Of a DNA stretch of 64,000 nt, positions 37,149 to 44,854 are shown piece after piece. Below the pieces are notes generated by a model. That model was given only the letters and a program-made list of their open reading frames with translations, had not been told where the DNA came from and made no database searches. How positions within the stretch are numbered: position 1 is the first letter of the stretch; the number at the start of each line of letters is the position of its first letter. A program made the translations under genes and the position numbers. Where the stretch lies: NCBI RefSeq assembly GCF_000981385.1, contig NZ_LATZ01000130.1:83360-147359 (forward strand). Direction: 5' to 3'. The stretch is from Bacillus sp. SA1-12 (GTDB lineage Bacteria > Bacillota > Bacilli > Bacillales > Bacillaceae).

Positions 37149-37192
37149 TGATAATCATTTTCAATATTAAATAGGAACCATAATCTTGTCAA
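37149..37192 (-). promoter_or_regulatory. Sigma-A promoter with overlapping Fur box
   Basis: On the minus strand TTGACA (37187-37192), a 17-bp spacer and TAATAT (37164-37169) form a near-consensus promoter. TGATAATCATTTTCA, read on the plus strand at 37149-37163, matches the 7-1-7 Fur consensus TGATAATNATTATCA at 14 of 15 places and lies directly after the -10, over the start site. Confidence 0.88.
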
Positions 37193-37330
37193 TCCAATCT
37201 TGGAAACTTTCTTTCTTGACAAAATACGATATGATTCTATTATTCCAAATCACTAAATCGTGATACCGCTTTTATAAAGGTGATAAAATGTCTTTTGATA
37301 TATATCTATAAATCCCTCCAAAATAAAAAA

Positions 37331-37375
37331 TGTCATGCAAACCAATGGATTCATTTCCACGGGATTGCATAACAC
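37331..37375 (-). terminator. Terminator of the hssRS genes
   Basis: TTATGCAA and TTGCAT arms with partly paired CC/GG inside, then ATTTTTTATTTT on the minus strand, right after the kinase stop. Confidence 0.7.
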
Positions 37376-37380
37376 AATAA

Positions 37381-38760
37381 CTAACTTACCGGCAATTCAA
37401 CAACAAAGGTTGTTCCTTCTTCTTCCGTACTATTCACATGAATCTGACCGCCATGCAACTTAACAATGGTAGCCGCTATGGATAGGCCTAATCCTGTTCC
37501 CTCAACTATTCGTGAGCGTGAAGTATCCACCCGATAAAAACGATCAAAAATTCTTTCTTTCTCTTCCTCAGTCAATCCTATTCCAGTATCCTCAAAGGCT
37601 ACCAATACCGAATTCCCCTTTTCTTCAATCGATATTTCAATACTGCCATCAGGTTTATTGTATTTAATGGCATTCGATAACAGGTTATCCCAAACGGTAT
37701 TCAGCAAAGACGGATCACCAATGATTTCGATATCCGGTAATGAATAACCAAGCATAATCTCTTTTTCACCTATTGCCCATTGATAGTTTCGCACTAGTTC
37801 CTTTACTTGCTTTCCAAGATTAAATGGTTTTTTTTTCATTATATCCTCATTACGATCTAACGAAGCAAGCAGCAATAATTGTTTCGTTAATGTAGAGAGC
37901 CTTCTGATTTCACCGTTGATGATGGACACATAATGCCCTCTTTCTTCAGAACTTACTGATTCTTTTTCCAATAGGTTTGTATACCCTTTTATATTAGATA
38001 GGGGTGATTGGATATCATGTGAAATGTTCGAGATGAACTCTTTCCTCATCTCATCCATTTGTTCTAACTTTTTGGCCATCTGTAAAAAACTAAGGGAAAG
38101 CTCCCCTAACTCATCACGACGGGCCGTATCCAGTTCGACGTCGAAATGACCATTGGAGAGTGATTTTGTCGCTCTTGTAAGTTTTGAGATCGGCTTGACT
38201 AAATACTTTGTACTAAAAATGACCATCACAATACTCAATAGTATCGTTAAAGCAAGCAGCCATGCAAATAGAAAATGCATCTCATTAAAAAGCAGTTTAA
38301 TATTCGGCCTAAGGAAGAGAGCATAGTTTTTCCCATTATGGGTTAACGGTACACCAATGGTATTCTTTAATTCATTTGCAAAGAAGCCTGTTACAAAAGT
38401 TCCCTGTGGAAAATGGAGAATCCCATGATAAATATGACCGTCCAATACGTATTCTTTAGTAGAATCAGGTAGCGTATTGTCCCTAAACGAGGCCCCAAAA
38501 TAAGATTCCTTTCCAGTTCTCTCAACCAGGTACATTTGATACCCAACTGCGGAAAGGTTGTCTAAGTACTCTTCCAGGTTAAGATTGGAATGTTCGTTAG
38601 CAAACTCCGAAATATCTAAAGCAATTCTTGTATTTTTTTCATCGTTATATGGCTTTAATTTCTTTTGATAATACGTATTTGATAGTAAAAAAGCAAAGAT
38701 ACTACTTAAAATCATGATTCCAACCGTAATGACAATAAATTTCACATAAAAAGTTTTCAT
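37381..38760 (-). CDS. hssS: Heme-sensing histidine kinase HssS
   Basis: HssS senses heme at the membrane and phosphorylates HssR. The 459 residues match S. aureus HssS (457). The N-terminal helix is followed by NTYYQKKLKPYNDEKNTRIAL, YQMYLVERTGKESYFG and QGTFVTGFFANE, in the same order as in HssS. The HisKA box FISNISHDIQSPLSNIKGYTNLL has phospho-His, followed by WDNLLSNAIKYN, DTGIGL and GTGLGLSIAA. Its ATG overlaps the hssR stop by 4 bp. Identity is helped by the HssR site and hrtAB next door. Confidence 0.92.
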   Translation of the reverse strand: MKTFYVKFIVITVGIMILSSIFAFLLSNTYYQKKLKPYNDEKNTRIALDISEFANEHSNLNLEEYLDNLSAVGYQMYLVERTGKESYFGASFRDNTLPDSTKEYVLDGHIYHGILHFPQGTFVTGFFANELKNTIGVPLTHNGKNYALFLRPNIKLLFNEMHFLFAWLLALTILLSIVMVIFSTKYLVKPISKLTRATKSLSNGHFDVELDTARRDELGELSLSFLQMAKKLEQMDEMRKEFISNISHDIQSPLSNIKGYTNLLEKESVSSEERGHYVSIINGEIRRLSTLTKQLLLLASLDRNEDIMKKKPFNLGKQVKELVRNYQWAIGEKEIMLGYSLPDIEIIGDPSLLNTVWDNLLSNAIKYNKPDGSIEISIEEKGNSVLVAFEDTGIGLTEEEKERIFDRFYRVDTSRSRIVEGTGLGLSIAATIVKLHGGQIHVNSTEEEGTTFVVELPVS

Positions 38761-39437
38761 CTGCGTTGGACCTCCAATAGATATCCAACCCCTCGCACTG
38801 TCTTTATTTGAAAATCATCCGTTACTTTTGAAAAACGTTCCCTTAATCTTTTTATATGAACATCTACTGTTCGTTCATCCCCTTCATAATCCAACCCCCA
38901 TATCTGTTCAATTAGATGTTCTCTAGTAAACACTTGCTTAGGATTAGAAACTAGATAGGATAAAAGTTCAAATTCCTTTAAGGGTAACAGCAAGGTTCGG
39001 TTCCCGATCTGTACTTCATAGCTCTTTTTGTTTATCGTGATGCTTCCGATGTGTATGATGGAATCATCTACATGATGATCATATCGCCGTAACAACGCTT
39101 TAATACGAAAGCTTAATTCCTTTGGTTCAAATGGCTTGACCAAATAATCATCCGTTCCGGCCAGAAATCCTTGCTCTTTATCTTCAATTTGGTTTTTAGC
39201 TGTTAAAAGAATGACTGGAATATCATACTGTTCTCGAATTTCCTTCGTTAACACATAACCATCCATAAACGGCATCATCACATCCACTATCGCTAAATCA
39301 CAAACTTCCTTATGAAGAATTCCTAAAGCTTCAACACCGTCTTTTGCTTGCAGCACCTTATAACCTTGTTCGGATAAGTAAATATCAACAAGATTTACTA
39401 TATGGCGATCGTCATCGACAATTAATATTGATTTCAT
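38757..39437 (-). CDS. hssR: Heme response regulator HssR
   Basis: This 226-residue OmpR-family protein (S. aureus HssR has 224) has the receiver ILIVDDDRHIVNLVDIYLSEQG, phospho-Asp in LAIVDVMMPFMDGY and Lys in DYLVKPF. The winged helix ends RTVDVHIKRLRERF and KTVRGVGYLLEV. TAGGAGAAAATAT precedes the ATG. A 116-bp gap separates it from hrtA, so hssRS may have its own promoter besides read-through from hrtBA. It should bind the direct repeat at 41323-41342. Confidence 0.93.
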   Translation of the reverse strand: MKSILIVDDDRHIVNLVDIYLSEQGYKVLQAKDGVEALGILHKEVCDLAIVDVMMPFMDGYVLTKEIREQYDIPVILLTAKNQIEDKEQGFLAGTDDYLVKPFEPKELSFRIKALLRRYDHHVDDSIIHIGSITINKKSYEVQIGNRTLLLPLKEFELLSYLVSNPKQVFTREHLIEQIWGLDYEGDERTVDVHIKRLRERFSKVTDDFQIKTVRGVGYLLEVQRR

Positions 39438-39553
39438 ACATATTTTCTCCTAGGGAATGACTAGATTGAATTCTTTTTTAGTATAACCATAAGGAAAACT
39501 TCAGTTCTTACTACACGTTTTCTTTTTCGATATACCTTTATATTTTTTAGTCT

Positions 39554-40240
39554 TCATTCTCCATTATCCAAAATTCGTCCATCGTTCATTTTAATAATAT
39601 GATCTGCATAAGACAGCATTTCCTCGTCATGGGTAACCATTAGAGTAGTTATTTGAAGAGTTTTCGTTAAATCTCTAATTAATGACATTACATCTTTAGA
39701 CCTTTTTGAATCCAAACTTGCCGTTGGTTCATCTGCAAAGAGAACCTTTGGTCTATGGATAATGGCCCGAGCAATAGCTACCCGCTGCTTTTCTCCGCCG
39801 GATAATGAAGATGGATAAGCATTTTTCCAGTGATCCATTTCAACTAACTTGAGGATTTTGTCAATTTCCTCTTTTTGTTCATGCTTCTTAAAGGGGAATT
39901 CTGATACCTCCAGCATAAGCATCAATTGCTCTTCGACTGTGAGAAAAGGAACCAAATGGGCAAATTGAAAGACAAAGCCAAATTTTCTTGCCCGTATTTT
40001 TCGCACTTGTTCGGAATTTAGAGCAGTCATATTTTCCCCCTCGAAAATGACTTTCCCATCTGATGCAGGTTGCAGCCCTGCCGCAATTGTTAACAGTGTA
40101 CTTTTCCCAGAACCAGAAGCACCTACTAATGCAGTTAACTCACCTTCTTTAAGAGAAAGATTGATTCCTTTTAAGATTTCTTCCTTCACTTCGCCACTGG
40201 TAAACGTTTTTCTTACTTCATCTATTATAAATAATGTCAT
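39554..40240 (-). CDS. hrtA: Heme exporter ATPase HrtA
   Basis: This 228-residue ABC ATPase of the LolD/MacB class (S. aureus HrtA has 221) has Walker A GASGSGKST, signature LSGGEKQRVAIARAI, Walker B VLFADEPTASLD and switch MVTHD. It starts one base after the hrtB stop, so the two are coupled. With HrtB it draws heme out of the membrane and relieves heme toxicity. Confidence 0.93.
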   Translation of the reverse strand: MTLFIIDEVRKTFTSGEVKEEILKGINLSLKEGELTALVGASGSGKSTLLTIAAGLQPASDGKVIFEGENMTALNSEQVRKIRARKFGFVFQFAHLVPFLTVEEQLMLMLEVSEFPFKKHEQKEEIDKILKLVEMDHWKNAYPSSLSGGEKQRVAIARAIIHRPKVLFADEPTASLDSKRSKDVMSLIRDLTKTLQITTLMVTHDEEMLSYADHIIKMNDGRILDNGE

Positions 40241-40241
40241 C

Positions 40242-41276
40242 TTACACCTCTCCTTGTTGTATGGCCTGCAATGGTTCTACTTTTTTAATTTGTATTCCAG
40301 AAAGCGTAGCGCCAAAAAATCCTACAAGTAAGAAAACGATCGAAAGCTGTACTGTTAGTTCTAGAGATAAACTAAACGGCATTCCTTTAGGTGCTATCAT
40401 ATTAAAAAATTGACTGACCGCAACAGATAGACCAAGTGCGATAAGTGAAATAAATAACATTTGTGTCCACATCATTTTGAATAAGGTCGTTGTTTTTACA
40501 CCGATTGCTTTTAGAATTCCGTATAAGCCAATTTTTTGTACGTTCATCATGTAGAAAAAGATAGCAAACAACATTCCGCTAATCACTACTAAAAACCAAA
40601 CAATCATATTAAGAGATTTCTGTTCTGCGTTATAACTCGGAATGGTATTGAGAAACTGATCTTTCGAAAATGATTGTAAGTCAGTCATTTTTCCTGTTGA
40701 ATTATCACTTGGTACGAAAATAAGCTGCATTTCTTTGACACGATAAATTTCTTTGTAGTCCTCTAAACTAATATAAGCGACAGGGGCATGACTGAATTTT
40801 TTTTGATCCACAAAACCTGTTACGACAAACTTGCCGTTGAATTGATCGTTCGTTAAGGTATCTCCTATTTTTATTCCCTCATCTTCCAATGAACGGTCTA
40901 ATACAATTTCTCCACTTTCAACTTGTTCAAACAGTTTGGAATCGCTCGATGTAACAAATGCGACACTTCGCTGTATCTCATCAAGATCATTCAAAAATCC
41001 CATTTGAATGGAGAATGCAACAGCATCTTTTTGTTTCTCTAACATTTGCTCTTGTATCCTACTATCTATTTTTGAGAGATTATAGGTTTCGTCTGAATCC
41101 TCCTCCATATAAAATTGTCCATCTGGCAAATCCTTGATTAATGCCGCATTGTCCTGTGATAATCCATTTGCCAATCCAGATATAATAAACGTTAATAAAC
41201 TAACGAGAAAAATGATTGAACCTAAAATCAAAAATCTTACTTTATTTTTCTTTATTTCTTTCAAAGCTATGTTCAT
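40242..41276 (-). CDS. hrtB: Heme exporter permease HrtB
   Basis: This 344-residue FtsX/MacB-type permease has four helices: FLILGSIIFLVSLLTFIISG at the N-terminus, then MIVWFLVVISGMLFAIFFYM, MLFISLIALGLSVAVSQFF and LSIVFLLVGFFGATLSGIQI. The 180-residue extracellular part lies after helix 1. MNIALKEIKKNKVRFLILG is the usual HrtB start. GGGGGAATGAAAG precedes the ATG. It is first in the order hrtB-hrtA-hssR-hssS; in S. aureus the order is hrtAB, divergent from hssRS. Confidence 0.93.
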   Translation of the reverse strand: MNIALKEIKKNKVRFLILGSIIFLVSLLTFIISGLANGLSQDNAALIKDLPDGQFYMEEDSDETYNLSKIDSRIQEQMLEKQKDAVAFSIQMGFLNDLDEIQRSVAFVTSSDSKLFEQVESGEIVLDRSLEDEGIKIGDTLTNDQFNGKFVVTGFVDQKKFSHAPVAYISLEDYKEIYRVKEMQLIFVPSDNSTGKMTDLQSFSKDQFLNTIPSYNAEQKSLNMIVWFLVVISGMLFAIFFYMMNVQKIGLYGILKAIGVKTTTLFKMMWTQMLFISLIALGLSVAVSQFFNMIAPKGMPFSLSLELTVQLSIVFLLVGFFGATLSGIQIKKVEPLQAIQQGEV

Positions 41277-41322
41277 CTTTCATTCCCCCAATCTCATTTT
41301 GACATTCTTAGTTTACAATCGG

Positions 41323-41342
41323 AACATGAACAGAAGATGAAC
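41323..41342 (-). promoter_or_regulatory. HssR-type direct-repeat operator upstream of hrtB
   Basis: The minus strand reads GTTCATCTTCTGTTCATGTT, two copies of GTTCAT(C/G)TT with a 2-bp gap. The known S. aureus HssR site is GTTCATATT-N2-GTTCATATT. A candidate -10, TAAACT, lies at 41310-41315, so the repeat covers the -35 region, as expected for an activator. Confidence 0.9.
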
Positions 41343-41478
41343 AGTAAATGACATATAACGTGATTTTGAACATATTTTGGGTAAACATATTAAGTGGTTT
41401 ATTTTAAAAAGGGGGATTATAAAGGGGGAAAAATGACAAAAATGATGCTAGAAACGTCTCACTTATGGAGGGGAAATT

Positions 41479-41625
41479 GTGAATACAAGACAGCTAGTAA
41501 TCTTTACTATTATCTTCATTGTCATTTGCTCACTTGGCAGTACTTATGCATTCAATAACGACACAGAACCCACCAAGACCCACTCACCACAAAGAATAAT
41601 TGAGCGCCAATTAAGCACTCCATAA
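41479..41625 (+). CDS. 48-residue secreted peptide
   Basis: This frame is short: GTG start with GGAGGGG seven bases upstream, 48 residues and TAA, directly followed by a strong terminator. MNTRQLVIFTIIFIVICSLGSTYA is a complete signal peptide (given here in two parts: basic MNTRQ, then a 16-residue hydrophobic core and TYA). The mature part would be about 24 residues, FNNDTEPTKTHSPQRIIERQ plus LSTP. It lies divergent from hrtB. The layout is like Phr signalling peptides, but there is no rap gene nearby, so function is open. Confidence 0.65.
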   Translation: MNTRQLVIFTIIFIVICSLGSTYAFNNDTEPTKTHSPQRIIERQLSTP

Positions 41626-41631
41626 ATTAGG

Positions 41632-41671
41632 AATGTGGACAGTCTCCCAATTAAGGGGGACTGTCCACATT
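41632..41671 (+). terminator. Terminator after the small secreted peptide gene
   Basis: AATGTGGACAGTCTCCC pairs with GGGGACTGTCCACATT (one G-T wobble) around a 7-nt loop, followed by TT. Confidence 0.88.
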
Positions 41672-41781
41672 TTATGTATCCTTCAATTAATGAAAACTCC
41701 ATCTTTGTCAATTAATAGTTTCCGTTACCGTCATTTTCAGTCGAAGGATGTATTTTCCGGGAAATATACGTCTGCTTTTGA

Positions 41782-42762
41782 CTATTTTGATAACTCGATT
41801 ACTTCATCATTCATCAAATATTTTGGACGTTTACCTTGTAAGGCATCTGCGGCATTTTGGGTGGCCTTTTGTCTTAGTTCGACCTCAGATTGTTCAGAGT
41901 ACCAGGCGATATGCGGATTCAAAATAACGTTATCCATTTTTAGCAGCGGATTTGCTGGGTTAATTGGTTCTTGTTCAATAACATCTAAAGCGGCACCAGC
42001 AATTTTTCCTTCTTCAAGAGCACGAATTAACGCTTGTTCATCAATGACACGACCTCTTGATGTGTTGATAATAAATGCTTCCGGCTTCGCAAGGGAAAAC
42101 TGTTCATCACTGATCATCGCTTCCGTTGCCTTTGTAAGAGGAGCATGAACGGAAATAAAATCAGAAAGCTGCATTAGTTCATTTAAACCTACTAATCTAG
42201 CATCATATTTATCTGCAGTCTCATCAGAAATATACGGATCGTAAATCAATAGCTCCAACCCAAAGGCTCTCGCTTTCACAGCTAAGTTTTGCGGGATTTT
42301 TCCAAACCCTACAAGTCCAAGCACTCGTCCTCTGAGACGATAGATCGGCATTCCCAGCTTGTAATCCCACACATCTTGTTTGACCGCATTGTTCAATTGA
42401 ACGATTTTTCGTGCTGAAGCAAGCAGTAGGCTAAAGGCATGATCTGCCACTTCATCAACACAGTAATCACTTACATTTGTAACCATAATACCTCTTTCTG
42501 TTGCAGCCTCTACATCAATCGTGTTAACTCCTACCCCGTACCTTGAAATAATTTTCAAATTCGGCAAGCTTTCAATAACCTTTCGTGTAATTGGTGCATA
42601 TTGATTAATCAGCCCATCTGCATCCTTACACGCGGCAATCACCTCGTCTTCTGTATCGCATTGCGCTATGATCAATTCCACATTTGCTTTTTCTAGGATC
42701 TCTTTTTCAATCTGTAAGTTTTTATATTCATAATCTGTTACTGCTACTTTATATTTTTCCAT
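41782..42762 (-). CDS. D-isomer-specific 2-hydroxyacid dehydrogenase (CtBP-like)
   Basis: This protein has 326 residues from the ATG at 42762 (GGGAGGGAGCATA before it; the frame runs 7 codons further back). It reduces or oxidises a 2-oxo/2-hydroxy acid with NAD(H). The NAD-binding motif is LGLVGFGKIPQNLAVKARAFG (about residue 148), with INTSRGRVIDEQALIRAL carrying the catalytic Arg, then a Glu and His in NPHIAWYSE. It is nearest to D-3-phosphoglycerate dehydrogenase-like C-terminal-binding-protein types, and far shorter than SerA, so not the serine enzyme. It may act with the sugar-alcohol cluster beyond the 52-bp array. Confidence 0.88.
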   Translation of the reverse strand: MEKYKVAVTDYEYKNLQIEKEILEKANVELIIAQCDTEDEVIAACKDADGLINQYAPITRKVIESLPNLKIISRYGVGVNTIDVEAATERGIMVTNVSDYCVDEVADHAFSLLLASARKIVQLNNAVKQDVWDYKLGMPIYRLRGRVLGLVGFGKIPQNLAVKARAFGLELLIYDPYISDETADKYDARLVGLNELMQLSDFISVHAPLTKATEAMISDEQFSLAKPEAFIINTSRGRVIDEQALIRALEEGKIAGAALDVIEQEPINPANPLLKMDNVILNPHIAWYSEQSEVELRQKATQNAADALQGKRPKYLMNDEVIELSK

Positions 42763-42942
42763 TATGCTCCCTCCCATTGGCACTTATCTTCTTATATGGT
42801 ATTGATTCTATTTTCATGGGAATTTCCCTGCAAAAACCTTTATTAGATAAATCCTCCGTAAAATTAAAAGTGTGATCAAATCCTGATAAGCATCATGATT
42901 ACCAATTGGGAGGGTGTGGGGGGTTTCTCATTTTTTTGGATT

Positions 42943-43875
42943 CTATGAGACTTTTCTTTGATTCTTTTTCTTGGTTTTGTCATTGAGAGGACTTCTATGG
43001 GACTTTTCTTCGATTTTCTCATTGAGTTTTGTCCTTGAGAAGCCTTCTATGGGACTTTTCTTCCCTTCTTTTTCTGGCTTTTGTCCTTGAGAAGTCTTCT
43101 ATGAGACTTTTCCTCGCTTCTTTTTCTGGCTTTTGTCCTTGAGAAGTCTTCTATGGGACTTTTCCTCGCTTCTTTTTCTGGCTTTTGTCCTTGAGAAGCC
43201 TTCTATGGGACTTTTCTTTGATTCTCTTTCTTGTTTTTGTCCTTGAGAGGTCTTCTATGGGACTTTTCTTCGCTTTTCTCATTGAGTTTTGTCCTTGAGA
43301 GGCCTTCTATGGGACTTTTCTTCGCTTTTCTCATTGAGTTTTGTCCTTGAGAAGCCTTCTATGGGACTTTTCTTCGCTTCTTTTTCTGACTTTTGTCCTT
43401 GAGAGGCCTTCTATGGGACTTTTCTTTGGTTCTTTTTCTGGGTTTTGTCCTTGAGAGGCCTTCTATGGGACTTTTCTTCGCTTCTTTTTCTGACTTTTGT
43501 CCTTGAGAGGTCTTCTATGAGACTTTTCTTCGCTTTTCTCTTTGAGTTTTGTCCTTGAGAGGCCTTCTATGGGACTTTTCTTTGATTCTCTTTCTTGTTT
43601 TTGTCCTTGAGAGAACTTCTATGGGACTTTTCTTCCCTTCTTTTTCTGGCTTTTGTCCTTGAGAGGACTTCTATGAAACTCTTCTTCACTTCTCTTTCTC
43701 GGTTTTGTCCTTTAAAAACCTCCTATGAAACTCTTCTTCACTTCTCTTTCTCGGCTTTGTCCTTTAAAAACCTCCTATTAGACTCTTCTTCACTTCTCTT
43801 TCTCGGCTTTGTCCTTTAAAAACCTCTATTAGACTCTTCTTTACTTCTCTTTCTGTAGTTTTTCCTTTAATAGAC
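42943..43875. repeat. Tandem array, exact 52-bp period, about 18 units
   Basis: The block CTATGGGACT or a variant starts at 42943, 42995, 43047, 43099, 43151 and so on every 52 bp up to 43775, with the last at 43826 (51). The unit on the plus strand runs CTATGGGACTTTTCTTCGC, TTTTTCTGGC, TTTTGTCCTTGAGAAGCCTT. Half-units alternate between ..TTTTTCTGG.. and ..TTTTCTCATTGAG.. types. The last four units have diverged (TCCTTTAAAAACCTCCTAT). It fills the 1.2-kb gap between the dehydrogenase and the SDR terminator; no gene is called in it. Confidence 0.95.
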
Positions 43876-43968
43876 TACTTCAGGAATTCATTTTCCAAAA
43901 AGTTCACCAGTCGTCTGGGCTGTGGAGCTCATGTTATTCTCCTACGTATAATTTCTGGTATGCTAAAA

Positions 43969-43997
43969 AAGACCGCCTTTTTTAAAAAGGCGGTCTT
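43969..43997 (-). terminator. Terminator of the sugar-alcohol operon
   Basis: AAGACCGCCTTTTT and AAAAAGGCGGTCTT pair fully, followed by TTTTAGC on the minus strand, after the SDR stop. Confidence 0.92.
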
Positions 43998-44022
43998 CCC
44001 TATATTCTCATTCCTATAAAAA

Positions 44023-44802
44023 TTACATAGCTGTGTAGCCGCCGTCTACAGAAAATACACTTCCTGTAACAAATGAAGAAGCTTCAGAAGCTAAGTACAA
44101 CGCAATTCCTCCTAGTTCATCAGGAGTTCCCGGCCTCCCCATAGGTGTTAGGCTCATCCATGTTTTAACCATGTCTCCATTTTCCTCAAAAAATGGTTTT
44201 GTAAGTTCTGTTTTCATATAACCCGGGGCTATTGTATTTACTCGTATATGATATTTCGCCCATTCCATTGCCAGGCTTTTCGTAAGCATGATCACACCGG
44301 CTTTTGACGTATTATATGAACTTTGGCCTTGCGGTGTATTGGCAATGATTCCTGACATGGAAGATATGTTAATGATGGAGCCTTTCTGTTGTTTAATCAT
44401 GATGTTCCCAACCGCTTTTGATACTAAAAAGACACCATTTACATTAACGTTCATAACTCTCTTCCAATCCTCAAAAGCCATATCTTCAGCTTTTTCTAAG
44501 CAAGTGATTCCTGCATTATTAATGACCGCGTCTATTTTCCCGAAATGGTTCATCACTTCGCTCACCATGGTATTTACTTGAGTCTCATTTGTTACATCCA
44601 CACCGATCGTAATTGCTTCTATTCCTTCCTTTCTTTTTATTTCATCAGCTGTTTTCTGTGCTTCCTCAAGGTTTAAATCGGCTATGACAATATTTGAACC
44701 AGCTTGAGCTAATGCTTCAGCCATGGCTTTACCTAATCCCATAGCCCCTCCTGTCACGATCGATACATTGTTTTTAAGGCTAAATTTATCTAAAACGTTC
44801 AT
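44023..44802 (-). CDS. Short-chain dehydrogenase/reductase
   Basis: This protein has 259 residues. The NAD(P) site is VTGGAMGLGKAMAEALAQAG (residues 17-36), with VIADLNLEEAQ marking NAD preference by its Asp. NNAG is present, the catalytic Ser is in IINISSMSGI, and Tyr/Lys are in YNTSKAG. Its C-terminus FVTGSVFSVDGGYTAM is typical. It lies 52 bp downstream of a polyol transporter gene. It may oxidise a polyol or sugar at C2 in the same pathway. AAGTGAGGGAATTAA precedes the ATG. Confidence 0.9.
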   Translation of the reverse strand: MNVLDKFSLKNNVSIVTGGAMGLGKAMAEALAQAGSNIVIADLNLEEAQKTADEIKRKEGIEAITIGVDVTNETQVNTMVSEVMNHFGKIDAVINNAGITCLEKAEDMAFEDWKRVMNVNVNGVFLVSKAVGNIMIKQQKGSIINISSMSGIIANTPQGQSSYNTSKAGVIMLTKSLAMEWAKYHIRVNTIAPGYMKTELTKPFFEENGDMVKTWMSLTPMGRPGTPDELGGIALYLASEASSFVTGSVFSVDGGYTAM

Positions 44803-44854
44803 TTAATTCCCTCACTTACATTTGGTATCGCTTTCATTTTGCGAATATTAAATC

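Noticed and set aside
41323..41342. Fur or PerR box
   Set aside because: The site is a direct repeat GTTCAT(C/G)TT twice, not a 7-1-7 palindrome; it fits HssR.
41782..42762. D-3-phosphoglycerate dehydrogenase of serine synthesis (SerA)
   Set aside because: It lacks the C-terminal ACT/intervening domains of Bacillus SerA and is about 200 residues shorter.
43595..43819. Open frame of 74 codons inside the 52-bp array
   Set aside because: It is repeat sequence with no ribosome site, and covers only part of the array.
42943..43875. CRISPR array
   Set aside because: The step is regular, but the part between repeats is also repeated with drift; there are no unique spacers, and no cas genes are near. 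The same holds for the 23.5 and 50.5 kb arrays.
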